Origin: Variovorax paradoxus NBRC 15149
GTDB lineage: Bacteria > Pseudomonadota > Gammaproteobacteria > Burkholderiales > Burkholderiaceae_C
Reading direction: 5' to 3'
Assembly (NCBI RefSeq): GCF_001591365.1
Contig: NZ_BCUT01000001.1
Coordinates: 806,001 to 870,000, forward strand
Length of the DNA: 64,000 nucleotides
A program made the position numbers and the translations under genes. Positions 1 to 7,880 of the stretch are shown here, piece by piece. The notes under the pieces were generated by a model, which saw only the letters and a program-made list of their open reading frames with translations, did no database searches and was not told the DNA's origin. Each line of letters opens with the position of its first letter. Positions within the stretch are counted from its first letter, which is position 1.

Positions 1-18
1 CACAGGAGAGCCACGCCC

Positions 19-366
19 GTGAAAGCGTTTTCCCTTTTCATTGTCGAGCTCAACGAAGGCACCACCAATGCCGCGTTGAGCGCCGACTTCGCCGAGCTGC
101 TGCGCACGGTGCAAACCACCGGCCGCGCCGGCTCGCTCACGCTGAAGGTCAAGGTGGCCCCGGCCACCCGCTCCAACAGCGGATCGGTCGACAAAGTGAC
201 CATCACCGCCGACCGAAAGCTCGAGCTGCCCAAGCCCGAGCAGGCCAGCGATTTCTTCTGGCTCACCGAAGACGGTGAGACCTCCCGCAATCACCCGCGG
301 CAGCAAGAGCTGCAGCTGCGTGACGTTTCCGCCGCCACCCCTCCCGCAACTTTCAAGGAAGCCTGA
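19..366 (+). CDS. Small phage-type hypothetical protein
   Basis: A 115-residue protein of no recognised family. It starts with GTG preceded by a GGAG ribosome-binding site, and its stop lies 3 bases before the next start, so it is probably translated with the DUF2303 gene. The sequence is soluble in character, with alternating hydrophobic positions in the first 60 residues that suggest beta strands and a hydrophilic C-terminus. There is no signal peptide or membrane segment. The position directly upstream of a DUF2303 gene suggests an early phage function, but nothing more specific is supported. Confidence 0.7.
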   Translation: MKAFSLFIVELNEGTTNAALSADFAELLRTVQTTGRAGSLTLKVKVAPATRSNSGSVDKVTITADRKLELPKPEQASDFFWLTEDGETSRNHPRQQELQLRDVSAATPPATFKEA

Positions 367-369
367 TCC

Positions 370-1209
370 ATGGACGCCCTCAACGCGCCTACCGCTCAAC
401 TCGTTCGCGACATCACGACCATCGGCCTCGAGCCGAAGGCCATCGCGGGAACGACCCACCTCGTGGTGCCCCCGCAGTTCCAGCACATCGACCTCACCAG
501 CAAGATCGAACAGGCGCAGATCGTGCCGAACCGGCTGCGCGGCACCATCGCACTGGGCTCGCTCGAGAGCCTGCTTACCTATCTCGCCGACCAGCACGCC
601 CAGGCAACGGGCTACGTGTACGCCGACCCCGATGCGCGCACCATCACCGCGGTGTTCAACGACACGAAGGCGGGCCCGGGCTGGCGCGACCATCGCGCCG
701 TGTTCGCTGCGGTTCTCACACCGGAAGCGAAGCGCTGGCTCGACAAGGACGGGGAGGTCTTCAGTCAGACCGAGTTCGCCGAGTTCATCGAAGACAACAT
801 GGCCGACCTGCACGGCGATGACGCGGAGAAGCTGCTCACAGTAGCGACCACCATCGCCGCGTCGTCCGGCATTAACTTTTCGAGCGCGAAGCGGCTGCAG
901 GACGGGCAGACCCAGCTCACCTACAACGAGACGATCAATGCCACTGCCGGCGAGGGCGCGGTATCGATCCCGAAGACCTTCACGCTCGGCCTGCGCCTCT
1001 TCAAGAACGGCGGCGGCTACAAGCTCACCGCGCGCCTGAAGTACCGACTGAACAGCGGCGCGGTGAAGTTTCATTACGAACTGGAACGCCCCGAGAACGC
1101 CATCGAAGACGCCTTCACGGGCTACGTCGAGCAGGTGCGCGGTGCGACCGTGAGCACCACCGAGGGTGCGGCGCCGCTGGGCTACACCGTCCTGATCGGC
1201 AAGCCGTGA
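370..1209 (+). CDS. DUF2303 (YfdQ-like) phage protein
   Basis: A 279-residue protein resembling the DUF2303 family, whose best-known member is YfdQ from an E. coli prophage. Family features visible are the N-terminal part with a H-L-V-V-P-P segment, a central region ending in a hydrophobic core, and a C-terminal half rich in beta strand with a YxLTARLKYRL-type segment. The function of the family is unknown; members sit in early regions of temperate phages close to recombination or replication genes. The stop codon overlaps the GTG start of the kinase gene (GTGA), which implies translational coupling. The family call is from memory of the family pattern. Confidence 0.75.
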   Translation: MDALNAPTAQLVRDITTIGLEPKAIAGTTHLVVPPQFQHIDLTSKIEQAQIVPNRLRGTIALGSLESLLTYLADQHAQATGYVYADPDARTITAVFNDTKAGPGWRDHRAVFAAVLTPEAKRWLDKDGEVFSQTEFAEFIEDNMADLHGDDAEKLLTVATTIAASSGINFSSAKRLQDGQTQLTYNETINATAGEGAVSIPKTFTLGLRLFKNGGGYKLTARLKYRLNSGAVKFHYELERPENAIEDAFTGYVEQVRGATVSTTEGAAPLGYTVLIGKP

Positions 1210-1916
1210 AGCCAGCGCGCATGAAGCAACACATCATCGGCTTGACCGGCTTTGCCGGCTCGGGCAAAGACACGGTGGCCGATCTGCTGGTGGCGCATGC
1301 GCGCTTTCGCAAACTGGCCTTCGCTGATGCCCTGCGCGCCGAGGTCGCCAGCGGCTTCGGGCTCATGCCCGATGAACTGGCGTCGCCCCACCTCAAGAGC
1401 GTTCCCACCCCAACCCTGCGCATGCGCGGCGCGCCGCAGGACTTCCTCGCGGCCGTGGTCTATTCGCTCAGCGCAGCGGCACCGGACCACCGCACGCCGC
1501 TCAGCGATGAATGGCTCGACATGCCGCGCGCACCTCGGCAGATCCTTCAATGGTGGGGCTCCGAGTACCGCCGCATGCAGCACCCGCGCTACTGGACACG
1601 CGCCCTGCTCGCGCGCCTGGTCGCGTACCAGCGCGACGGCGAAAGCCGCTTTGTCATCACCGATGTTCGTTTCGACAACGAGGCCGACACCGTGCGCGCC
1701 GCCGGCGGCACGCTCTGGCAAGTGACGCGGCCAGGTTGCAATGGTGAGGCAGAGAACGCCCATGTCAGCGCGACGGACGGCGCGCGCTTCAAGCCCGAGG
1801 CCGTCATCGCCAACATTCACGACGTGCGCCACCTGCAGGGCTTGGTGCTGGGCGAGTTTGTTGCCCGTGACCTCGGCATCGACCGCGTGCGTGTCAATGT
1901 CACTGCGGAGGCATGA
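1206..1916 (+). CDS. Phage deoxynucleotide monophosphate kinase
   Basis: This 236-residue protein looks like a phage dNMP kinase of the T4 gp1 type, which phosphorylates dNMPs to feed phage DNA synthesis. A P-loop GFAGSGKDT lies at residues 15-23, followed by an FADALR segment typical of the family. Later come a W-W-G-S-E-Y-R-R segment and an ITDVRFDNEAD segment, which match the substrate and lid regions of this family. The GTG start overlaps the previous stop; an alternative ATG five codons downstream would give 231 residues. It precedes two DNA methyltransferase genes, so it belongs to a nucleotide and DNA-modification module. Confidence 0.88.
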   Translation: MKPARMKQHIIGLTGFAGSGKDTVADLLVAHARFRKLAFADALRAEVASGFGLMPDELASPHLKSVPTPTLRMRGAPQDFLAAVVYSLSAAAPDHRTPLSDEWLDMPRAPRQILQWWGSEYRRMQHPRYWTRALLARLVAYQRDGESRFVITDVRFDNEADTVRAAGGTLWQVTRPGCNGEAENAHVSATDGARFKPEAVIANIHDVRHLQGLVLGEFVARDLGIDRVRVNVTAEA

Positions 1917-1920
1917 AGAC

Positions 1921-4575
1921 GTGAAGCGCGACGACTTCACCCAACCACTGGACCTCGGCCGCGAGTGCGGGGTCGAGCTCCACGCGAGCCAGTTGTTCGC
2001 CAACTGGGGATTCGGCGACGGAGAGATGCTCCAAGAGCACCCGATCTTCCTTCGCGCCGCGGCAGAGGCCGGCGTCGAGGTCGACGCACGCGAAGCGCTG
2101 GCCATATTGATTCAGCGGCATCTGCTGCCCGCGCTTCCGGCGCCGCTTCGGACATATCGACTGGAGGTGACTAGCCACAACCCCGTTCGCGCGGAGGACG
2201 ACGAGCTTCACCGCCTCTCCGAGTTCGAGGGCTTCAGCGTGGATGTGTCACGCGCGCAGATCGCGGAGATGCTACGGGAGATGCCGCGCGCCATTCCCCG
2301 CGCGCGCCGGCCAAGCCCATCGCCTCGACCGCCTGCACCACAGGTGAAGCAGCAAGGCCTGCCATTCCCGCACGAGTTGATCATCGACAACTTCGCTGGC
2401 GGTGGGGGCACATCTACCGGCATCGAAGCCGCATTCGGGCGACCGGTGGACATTGCCATCAACCACGATCCCGAAGCGCTGGCGATGCACGCCATGAACC
2501 ACCCGCGCACTCAGCACCTGCTCGAGAGCGTGTGGGAAGTCGATCCGATCAAAGTCACTCGCAACCAGCCGGTCGGGCTCGTGTGGCTTTCGCCGGACTG
2601 CAAGCACTTTTCCAAGGCCAAGGGCGGCACGCCAGTGGCGAAACACATTCGCGGCCTGGCATGGGTCGGGATGCGCTGGGTGGCACTGACCAAGCCGCGC
2701 GTGCTCATGCTCGAGAACGTCGAAGAGTTCACCACCTGGGGTCCGCTGCTCGTGGGCACCGATGGCACCGCTCGACCAGACCCCGCCCGCAAGGGGAAGA
2801 CCTTCGAGAGCTTCGTGCGTCAGCTACGCGGCCACGGCTACAACGTGGAATGGCGCGAGCTGCGCGCCTGTGATCACGGCGCGCCGACCATCCGAAAGCG
2901 CCTCTTTCTCGTGGCCCGGCGCGATGGCCTGCCCATCCGTTGGCCCGAGGCTACCCACGGCAACCCCGCGAGTGCCGAGGTGCTCGCCGGCAAGCTTCTG
3001 CCGTGGCGCTCGGCCGCTGAATGCATCGATTTCAGCCTTCCGGCCCGCAGCATCTTTGGCCGCGACCGCGCGCTCGCCGTGAACACACTTCGCCGTGTTG
3101 CGAAGGGCCTATGGCGGCACGTTCTCGCGAGCCCTAAGCCATTCATCGTGGGTGTGGGCGGGCGCATGGGCCAATCGCCAGAACGGCCTGTCAACCTGCC
3201 CCTGCAAACGATCACGTCGAAAGCCGACTCCTGCATCGCTCAGCCAGTGCTCGCCCCGTTCGTGAGCGAGCATGCCAACGCTAGCAACCAGCGCAACATG
3301 GCGGCCGACGAGCCGCTGCGCACGATCTGCGCACAGGTCAAGGGCGGGCACTTTTCGGTGGTCACGCCCACCCTCTCGCCCATGGTGATGACCAACACCA
3401 CCGGTCACACTGGCGCGCCAGCGTCTCTGCCGCTAGCAACTGTCACAACCGGCGGCCATCACGCCGTGGTCGCGCCGGTAGTCGCGCCAATGCGCGGCAC
3501 CGAGGAAAGCCACTTGCAAGGCGATCACATCGCATTGCCGCTTTCGACCATCTCGGCCGGCGGCACTCATCACGGCCTCGCCAGCGCAAGCCTGGTGACC
3601 ATCGGCTATGGCGAGCGCGCCGGACAGGAGCCGCGCGCGCTGGACATTGAGCGCCCGCTCGGCACCGTAGTGGCCGGTGGCGTGAAGCATGCGGTGGTGG
3701 CAGCCCATCTGGTGGACATGGGGCACGGAGAATCGTCTGCGACCGGCGCAAAGCGTTGGAGCCACGGCGTGCGCAGCCTCGAGCAGCCGCTCAACACCGT
3801 GACAGCCAGCGGCGGCACCAGCGCGGTCACCGCCGTGCACCTCACGCACCTGACGCACCACGGCGAGCGCGCAGGGAACGACCCAGCCGAGCCGCTGCGC
3901 ACCATCACTGGCGCACATCGCGGCGAGCAGGCCCTAGTCTCCGCGTGCCTCGAGCAGGCCTACGGCGGTTTCTACGAGGACAACGCCGGGCGTTCGGCTG
4001 ATGCGCCCATGTCCACCATCCTTTCCAAGGGAGCCAACCAGCGCCTCATCACCGCCTATTGCGTGAAGTACTACAGCAACGGAGGGCAATGGCAAGGCGT
4101 CGCCGAGCCGATGCACACGCTCCCCACCAAGGGACGCATGGGCCTCGTGCAGGCCGTGCAGGTGCCCGCCGAGTGCCTCGCACCCGAGCTGCGTGAACGC
4201 GCGCGCATGTGCGCCGAGTTGCTGCACCAGCACTTGCCCGAGCACTTCCCCGAGCCGGCCGAGCTGGTGCTCATGTTTCACGAGGGGCAATGGTGGGTGC
4301 TGGTGGACATCACGCTCCGCATGCTCAAGGCACCGGAGCTCTTCCTTGCTCAGAGCTTCCCGGAAGGCTATGTCATCCACGAGATTCCAGACCCGGCGCT
4401 GCTGTTCAAGGACGGGGTACAGGCTGCAGATCCACTGGCCGTTCCGCGCATCAAGCTCAGCGCCACTGCGCAGGTCCGGATGTGTGGCAACAGCGTGGCA
4501 CCGATCCAAGCAGAAAGGCTAGTAGCCGCCAATTTCGCCCACGAATCCCTGATCTACGGAAGGGAGGCAGCATGA
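1921..4575 (+). CDS. DNA cytosine-C5 methyltransferase with tandem-repeat insert
   Basis: This 884-residue protein transfers a methyl group from SAM to cytosine C5 in DNA. Motif I is DNFAGGGGTS (about 156-165), motif IV is SPDCKHFS with catalytic Cys227 (PDC in place of the usual PPC), motif VI is ENVEEF (265-270), motif VIII is IRKRLFLVARR (about 324-334), and motif X is GNSVAP near the C-terminus. Residues 1-120 are an extra N-terminal region with a Pro/Arg-rich linker after it. Between motif VIII and motif X lies a region of nine degenerate repeats (separate entry) where the target-recognition domain should be. The GTG start has a GGAGG site 9 bases upstream; the longer upstream frame overlaps the kinase and is less likely. 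The stop overlaps the next ATG. Such phage enzymes usually protect DNA from host restriction; the target sequence is unknown. Confidence 0.9.
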   Translation: MKRDDFTQPLDLGRECGVELHASQLFANWGFGDGEMLQEHPIFLRAAAEAGVEVDAREALAILIQRHLLPALPAPLRTYRLEVTSHNPVRAEDDELHRLSEFEGFSVDVSRAQIAEMLREMPRAIPRARRPSPSPRPPAPQVKQQGLPFPHELIIDNFAGGGGTSTGIEAAFGRPVDIAINHDPEALAMHAMNHPRTQHLLESVWEVDPIKVTRNQPVGLVWLSPDCKHFSKAKGGTPVAKHIRGLAWVGMRWVALTKPRVLMLENVEEFTTWGPLLVGTDGTARPDPARKGKTFESFVRQLRGHGYNVEWRELRACDHGAPTIRKRLFLVARRDGLPIRWPEATHGNPASAEVLAGKLLPWRSAAECIDFSLPARSIFGRDRALAVNTLRRVAKGLWRHVLASPKPFIVGVGGRMGQSPERPVNLPLQTITSKADSCIAQPVLAPFVSEHANASNQRNMAADEPLRTICAQVKGGHFSVVTPTLSPMVMTNTTGHTGAPASLPLATVTTGGHHAVVAPVVAPMRGTEESHLQGDHIALPLSTISAGGTHHGLASASLVTIGYGERAGQEPRALDIERPLGTVVAGGVKHAVVAAHLVDMGHGESSATGAKRWSHGVRSLEQPLNTVTASGGTSAVTAVHLTHLTHHGERAGNDPAEPLRTITGAHRGEQALVSACLEQAYGGFYEDNAGRSADAPMSTILSKGANQRLITAYCVKYYSNGGQWQGVAEPMHTLPTKGRMGLVQAVQVPAECLAPELRERARMCAELLHQHLPEHFPEPAELVLMFHEGQWWVLVDITLRMLKAPELFLAQSFPEGYVIHEIPDPALLFKDGVQAADPLAVPRIKLSATAQVRMCGNSVAPIQAERLVAANFAHESLIYGREAA
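3199..4122 (+). repeat. Nine degenerate protein repeats inside the C5 methyltransferase
   Basis: The motif P-[LM]-x-T-[IVL] recurs at residues 427, 465, 504, 540, 579, 623, 658, 696 and 730 of the methyltransferase, with spacings of 34 to 44 residues. Many copies continue with a Gly-rich turn, then H/Q-A-[LV]-V-x-A or a similar strand, and then a G-rich loop. The DNA copies have diverged, so this is an old protein-level repeat and not a recent DNA expansion. It occupies the place where C5 methyltransferases carry their target-recognition domain. Confidence 0.8.
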
Positions 4576-5651
4576 AGGACTGGCTCAACCGCTGCCACTT
4601 CGGCGACGTGCGCGCGGTGCTTCGCCGGATGGCTGCTGATGGCGTGCAGGTGCAAACCATCGTCACGTCTCCGCCCTACTGGGGCCTGCGCGACTACGGA
4701 CACGCCGGACAGATCGGGCTCGAGGAAACACCCGATGAGTACGTTGCCACGATGGTGGAAGTGTTCTCGCTGTGCCTCGACATCCTTGCCGATGACGGCA
4801 CCCTGTGGCTCAACCTTGGCGACAGCTACGCCGGCTCGTGGGGCGCGGAAGGCCGCACCACCAACCACGGCAACAGCTCTTATAACGCCAGCGTTGCGCA
4901 GCAGCGAAGCATCACCAATCACCCGAAGCAGTCCCGGCGAACCACCAACCTGCCGAAGGGCAGCGGCATCAAGGCAAAGGATCTGGTCGGCATCCCATGG
5001 ATGACGGCTTTCGCCCTTCGCTCGAGCGGCTGGTATCTCCGCCAGGGCATCGTTTGGCACAAGCCCAACCCCATGCCGGAGAGCGTGCGGGACAGGTGCA
5101 CCAAGGCGCACGAGGACATCTTTCTGATGTCGAAGTCACCGAGCTACTACTTCGACCAAGGCGCCATCAGCGAGCCCTCGGCCGAGTCGACGCTGAGCAG
5201 GATGGCGCAGGACATCGAATCCCAGGCCGGCAGCGACCGCGTGCCAGGCAAGACGAACGGGCCGATGAAGGCTGTCTCTCGACGGAACAGCTTTGCGCGC
5301 ACCACCAAAGACAGCGCAGGCGAGCATGGCCAGAAGCCGCAGTTTCGCGAGGACCGCGAGCCGGTTGCCTATGAGGGCCGGCGCAACAAGCGCAGCGTCT
5401 GGACCGTCAGCACCAAGCCATACAAGGGCGCGCACTTCGCGACCTTTCCAACGGACCTCATCGAACCTTGCATTCTGGCCGGCGCGCCGGCGGGCGGCGT
5501 CGTTCTCGATCCGTTCTTCGGAAGCGGCACCACCGGCCAGGTGGCGCAGCAGCTCGGCCGCCAATTCATTGGCATCGAACTCAACGAGGCGCATGAGCCG
5601 CTCCAACGCGAGCGCCTGCGCCAACCCTCTTTCATCTTGGAGGCCGCATGA
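4572..5651 (+). CDS. Site-specific DNA methyltransferase, N4-cytosine or N6-adenine type
   Basis: This 359-residue protein has the beta-class order of amino-methyltransferase motifs. The catalytic motif IV SPPY is at residues 33-36, followed by WGLRDYG. The SAM-binding motif I DPFFGSGTTG is near the C-terminus (313-322), followed by FIGIELN. The region between them (about 90-290) is variable and probably contains the target recognition part. The ATG overlaps the stop of the C5 methyltransferase (ATGA), so the two enzymes are made together. No restriction endonuclease gene is adjacent, which fits an orphan protective methylase of a phage. SPPY alone does not decide between N4-cytosine and N6-adenine. 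Confidence 0.9.
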   Translation: MKDWLNRCHFGDVRAVLRRMAADGVQVQTIVTSPPYWGLRDYGHAGQIGLEETPDEYVATMVEVFSLCLDILADDGTLWLNLGDSYAGSWGAEGRTTNHGNSSYNASVAQQRSITNHPKQSRRTTNLPKGSGIKAKDLVGIPWMTAFALRSSGWYLRQGIVWHKPNPMPESVRDRCTKAHEDIFLMSKSPSYYFDQGAISEPSAESTLSRMAQDIESQAGSDRVPGKTNGPMKAVSRRNSFARTTKDSAGEHGQKPQFREDREPVAYEGRRNKRSVWTVSTKPYKGAHFATFPTDLIEPCILAGAPAGGVVLDPFFGSGTTGQVAQQLGRQFIGIELNEAHEPLQRERLRQPSFILEAA

Positions 5652-6103
5652 AGCGCCGCTATCCCCGCTCCAATGTCAACCCCGCGACATGGGCAATGCT
5701 CATTGCCGCACGCCAGGACACGCACCCAGGCACCGCCGATGAGGTGATGACGAAGCTGCACGACGCCTTTTGCCAGCTCAAGGCCGGCACAACGGATGAC
5801 GACATGTTCGACCGCCTCGCGTCGTGCATCAACGTCGGTCTCGTTCGCGCAGAACAGATCGACCCGGTATGCGTCGCGCCCATGGTCGCCGCCCGCGATG
5901 CGCTGATCCGCTGCGACGGCATCCGTGGGCGGCATGGACGCTACGGGTTCGACGGCCCCGGGCTGCATGCCATCGTCGCCGGCCTCGAGGTCTACGAAGA
6001 AATGCTGCGCAACAGCACGCCGCAGCAGATGGCCGAGGCCGCTGCCACCTCCTACCACCTCACGCTGCGCCAGGCCGCAGCAGAACAGCGGGCGACAGCA
6101 TGA
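5648..6103 (+). CDS. Phage hypothetical protein
   Basis: A 151-residue protein of no recognised family. It overlaps its neighbours on both sides by ATGA junctions, which makes the reading frame secure. It is largely helical in appearance, with a basic N-terminus and an R-x-G-R-Y-G-F-D-G-P-G segment in the middle. The segment pattern V-A-A-R-D-A-L followed by a Gly-rich turn resembles small phage proteins found near DNA-modification genes, but the resemblance is not enough for a name. There is no signal peptide or membrane segment. Confidence 0.7.
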   Translation: MKRRYPRSNVNPATWAMLIAARQDTHPGTADEVMTKLHDAFCQLKAGTTDDDMFDRLASCINVGLVRAEQIDPVCVAPMVAARDALIRCDGIRGRHGRYGFDGPGLHAIVAGLEVYEEMLRNSTPQQMAEAAATSYHLTLRQAAAEQRATA

Positions 6104-6459
6104 GCAGCAGAACCGCCCTTTGGCGCGTGGTGAAGCGCCTTGCCCCCGAGCTGGTGCCCGCCCGACGCGTGGAGCTGGTCGAGGCGATTCTCGCTACCAC
6201 TGATGCGATGGCTGCAACAGAGATTGCCTGCGCCGGCCCGCTCGTTTCCGTGGCGGGCGTCGATGTCACCGCCAACCGGATGACGGTCGAGTTCCACAAC
6301 CCGCACGACCTGCACACGCTGCAGGACGCCGCGCGCCTCGTTCGTCGGTCCGGCTATCCGCTCAGCGCCGAGGCGCTCGAAGGACTGCACGCGCGACTCG
6401 ACGCCGCCGCCGCGTTGCAGCTGCGCCTTCGCCGCATGACGCAGAAGGAGCCAGCATGA
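6100..6459 (+). CDS. Phage hypothetical protein
   Basis: A 119-residue protein starting at an ATG that overlaps the preceding stop (ATGA) and ending in another such overlap. A longer frame extends upstream but would lie inside the previous gene. The protein is rich in Ala, Leu and Arg with likely helices at residues 5-35 and 75-115. A short strand-like segment near 40-65 includes M-T-V-E-F-H-N-P-H-D-L-H. No known family was recognised. Confidence 0.65.
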   Translation: MSSRTALWRVVKRLAPELVPARRVELVEAILATTDAMAATEIACAGPLVSVAGVDVTANRMTVEFHNPHDLHTLQDAARLVRRSGYPLSAEALEGLHARLDAAAALQLRLRRMTQKEPA

Positions 6460-6959
6460 TGCCGCCCGAGTTCGTCAGCCCGACACCCTTCCCGAGCAAT
6501 CCCGGCCCCACGCTCGCAATCTCAATTCGCCAGCCTTGGGCCTGGCTGATCGTGCGGCCGGACCTCGAAGGGGAAGCGCGCGCCGCGGCGCTGGCAGCCG
6601 GCACGATCAAGCTCATCGAGAACCGCAGCTGGGCCACGCGTCATCGCGGCGCCACGCTCATCCATGCCGCCAAAGGCATGACGCGCGGCGAATACGAGGA
6701 CGCCCTCGATTTTCTGTCCCTGTCCCCGCGACTGCAGGAGGCGGCAGAGGCCCTGCCCGCATTCGACGCCCTCCCGCGCGGCGGCATTGTCGGGAGCGCC
6801 GATGTGGTCGATTGCGTTGGCACCAGCGATTCGCCATGGTTCTTCGGACCGCAGGGCTTCGTGCTCCGCGATACCCAACCGCTGCCGTTTCAACCGCTCA
6901 GAGGGTCGCTCGGCTTCTTCGCAGTGCCGGCCGATACAGCCAGGAGCGCCGAATGCTGA
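6456..6959 (+). CDS. ASCH-domain protein
   Basis: This 167-residue protein matches the ASCH fold, a PUA-like beta barrel expected to bind RNA or nucleotides. Family features are SIRQPWAWLI at the start of the domain (about 24-33), the I-E-N-R-S-W motif (about 55-60) with a following RG and LIHAAKG, the GGIVGSADVVDCV strand pair (about 110-122), and a C-terminal P-L-x-x-S-L-G-F-F. Some bacterial ASCH proteins have been shown to hydrolyse N4-acetylcytidine or cleave RNA; which applies here is unknown. ASCH genes are common in phage accessory regions. ATGA overlap with the previous gene fixes the start. Confidence 0.85.
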   Translation: MMPPEFVSPTPFPSNPGPTLAISIRQPWAWLIVRPDLEGEARAAALAAGTIKLIENRSWATRHRGATLIHAAKGMTRGEYEDALDFLSLSPRLQEAAEALPAFDALPRGGIVGSADVVDCVGTSDSPWFFGPQGFVLRDTQPLPFQPLRGSLGFFAVPADTARSAEC

Positions 6960-7243
6960 AGGTCGGCCGCGTGATCCCGCGCAACCCCTCGCGGCAAATC
7001 GAAGCCGCTGCCGCCGATGCGGAGCGCCGCACGCGCGCCTCGCAGCCCAGCGCACCCCATCCGCTCGCCGGCGCCATCTACACCGGCGACCGCGATCCCA
7101 AGGACTGCAGCACCTGCAACAGGCGCGGCATGCGCATGCTCGAGGTCGCACGCGGCGAAGTGGAGTGCAGCCACATCGAATGCCCTCATCGGAAATCTTT
7201 CACTGCGCGCCCGAGCGCGCCAGGAGTACGCTTTGAAGACTGA
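6953..7243 (+). CDS. Small Cys-containing phage protein
   Basis: A 96-residue protein overlapping the ASCH gene by 7 bases. A CSTCNRRG segment and a later CSHIECPHR segment give two cysteine pairs spaced like a small zinc ribbon, with His residues close by. The N-terminal half is Arg/Ala-rich and probably flexible. Similar short zinc-ribbon proteins occur in phage early regions, where their roles are mostly unknown. The downstream gene begins within its last 11 bases. Confidence 0.65.
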   Translation: MLKVGRVIPRNPSRQIEAAAADAERRTRASQPSAPHPLAGAIYTGDRDPKDCSTCNRRGMRMLEVARGEVECSHIECPHRKSFTARPSAPGVRFED

Positions 7244-7880
7244 AGACTCCCCCATCCCGCCCGCCAGCACGACCGCGGTCGAAGCGGCAATCGTCGCAGC
7301 AGCCATTGATTGGGCGAGCGAGCGAACGATCAATGACTGGGATGAAGCCGAACTAGCGAAGGCCATCGCAGCCCACGACGGCGGCTGGCCGGGATGCGAG
7401 GAATGCGACCACGACTGCGACGAGCCCTGCATGCCGCATACCGTCGCCGACGTACACGCCGCCATTGACTCACGAATCGCCCAGCTCGTGCACGACGGCA
7501 AGCTGCACGCTCATATCGGCTACACGCCGCCGGCAGGCTGGAAGCCGGTTGCCATGCCTCGCACGCGCCGCCGTGCCGTCACGATTGACGATGAATTGAC
7601 GACGAGCTTCTGCGACACGCTCGACCGTACAAGGTCGGGCCGCTTGATGGCCTTCCGCGACGTGAGCGCCGAGCGCAACCGACAGGATGAACAATGGGGC
7701 GGCACTCAGCACGACGACCAGCACAACGCTGTCGAATGGGTCAACTGCATCAGCAAGCAATTGCATAGGCTCTGCAACAAGGCAGAGCGCCGCGACCGCC
7801 TGGTAAAGATCGCCGCTCTTGCAATCGCAGCCATCGAAAGCGGCGACCGCCTCGAGGCCAGCTCGAAAGGAGGTGCGTGA
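7233..7880 (+). CDS. Phage protein with Cys cluster and ERxRQ...HDDxH domain
   Basis: The best start is TTG, preceded 6 bases upstream by AGGAG; this gives 215 residues and an 11-base overlap with the previous gene. Four cysteines lie within twelve residues (C55, C58, C62, C66). The C-terminal half contains ERNRQDEQWGG followed by H-D-D-x-H and then a helical segment ending in KIAALAIAAIE. That pattern recurs in many phage proteins and resembles the all-alpha MazG-like nucleotide pyrophosphohydrolases, but the metal-binding residues cannot be assigned with confidence. A longer upstream frame exists but lies inside the previous gene. Confidence 0.7.
   Translation: MKTEDSPIPPASTTAVEAAIVAAAIDWASERTINDWDEAELAKAIAAHDGGWPGCEECDHDCDEPCMPHTVADVHAAIDSRIAQLVHDGKLHAHIGYTPPAGWKPVAMPRTRRRAVTIDDELTTSFCDTLDRTRSGRLMAFRDVSAERNRQDEQWGGTQHDDQHNAVEWVNCISKQLHRLCNKAERRDRLVKIAALAIAAIESGDRLEASSKGGA

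Noticed and set aside
4572..5651. Restriction-modification system
   Set aside because: Two methyltransferases are present but no nuclease, specificity or McrBC-like gene lies beside them, so they are treated as orphan phage methylases.
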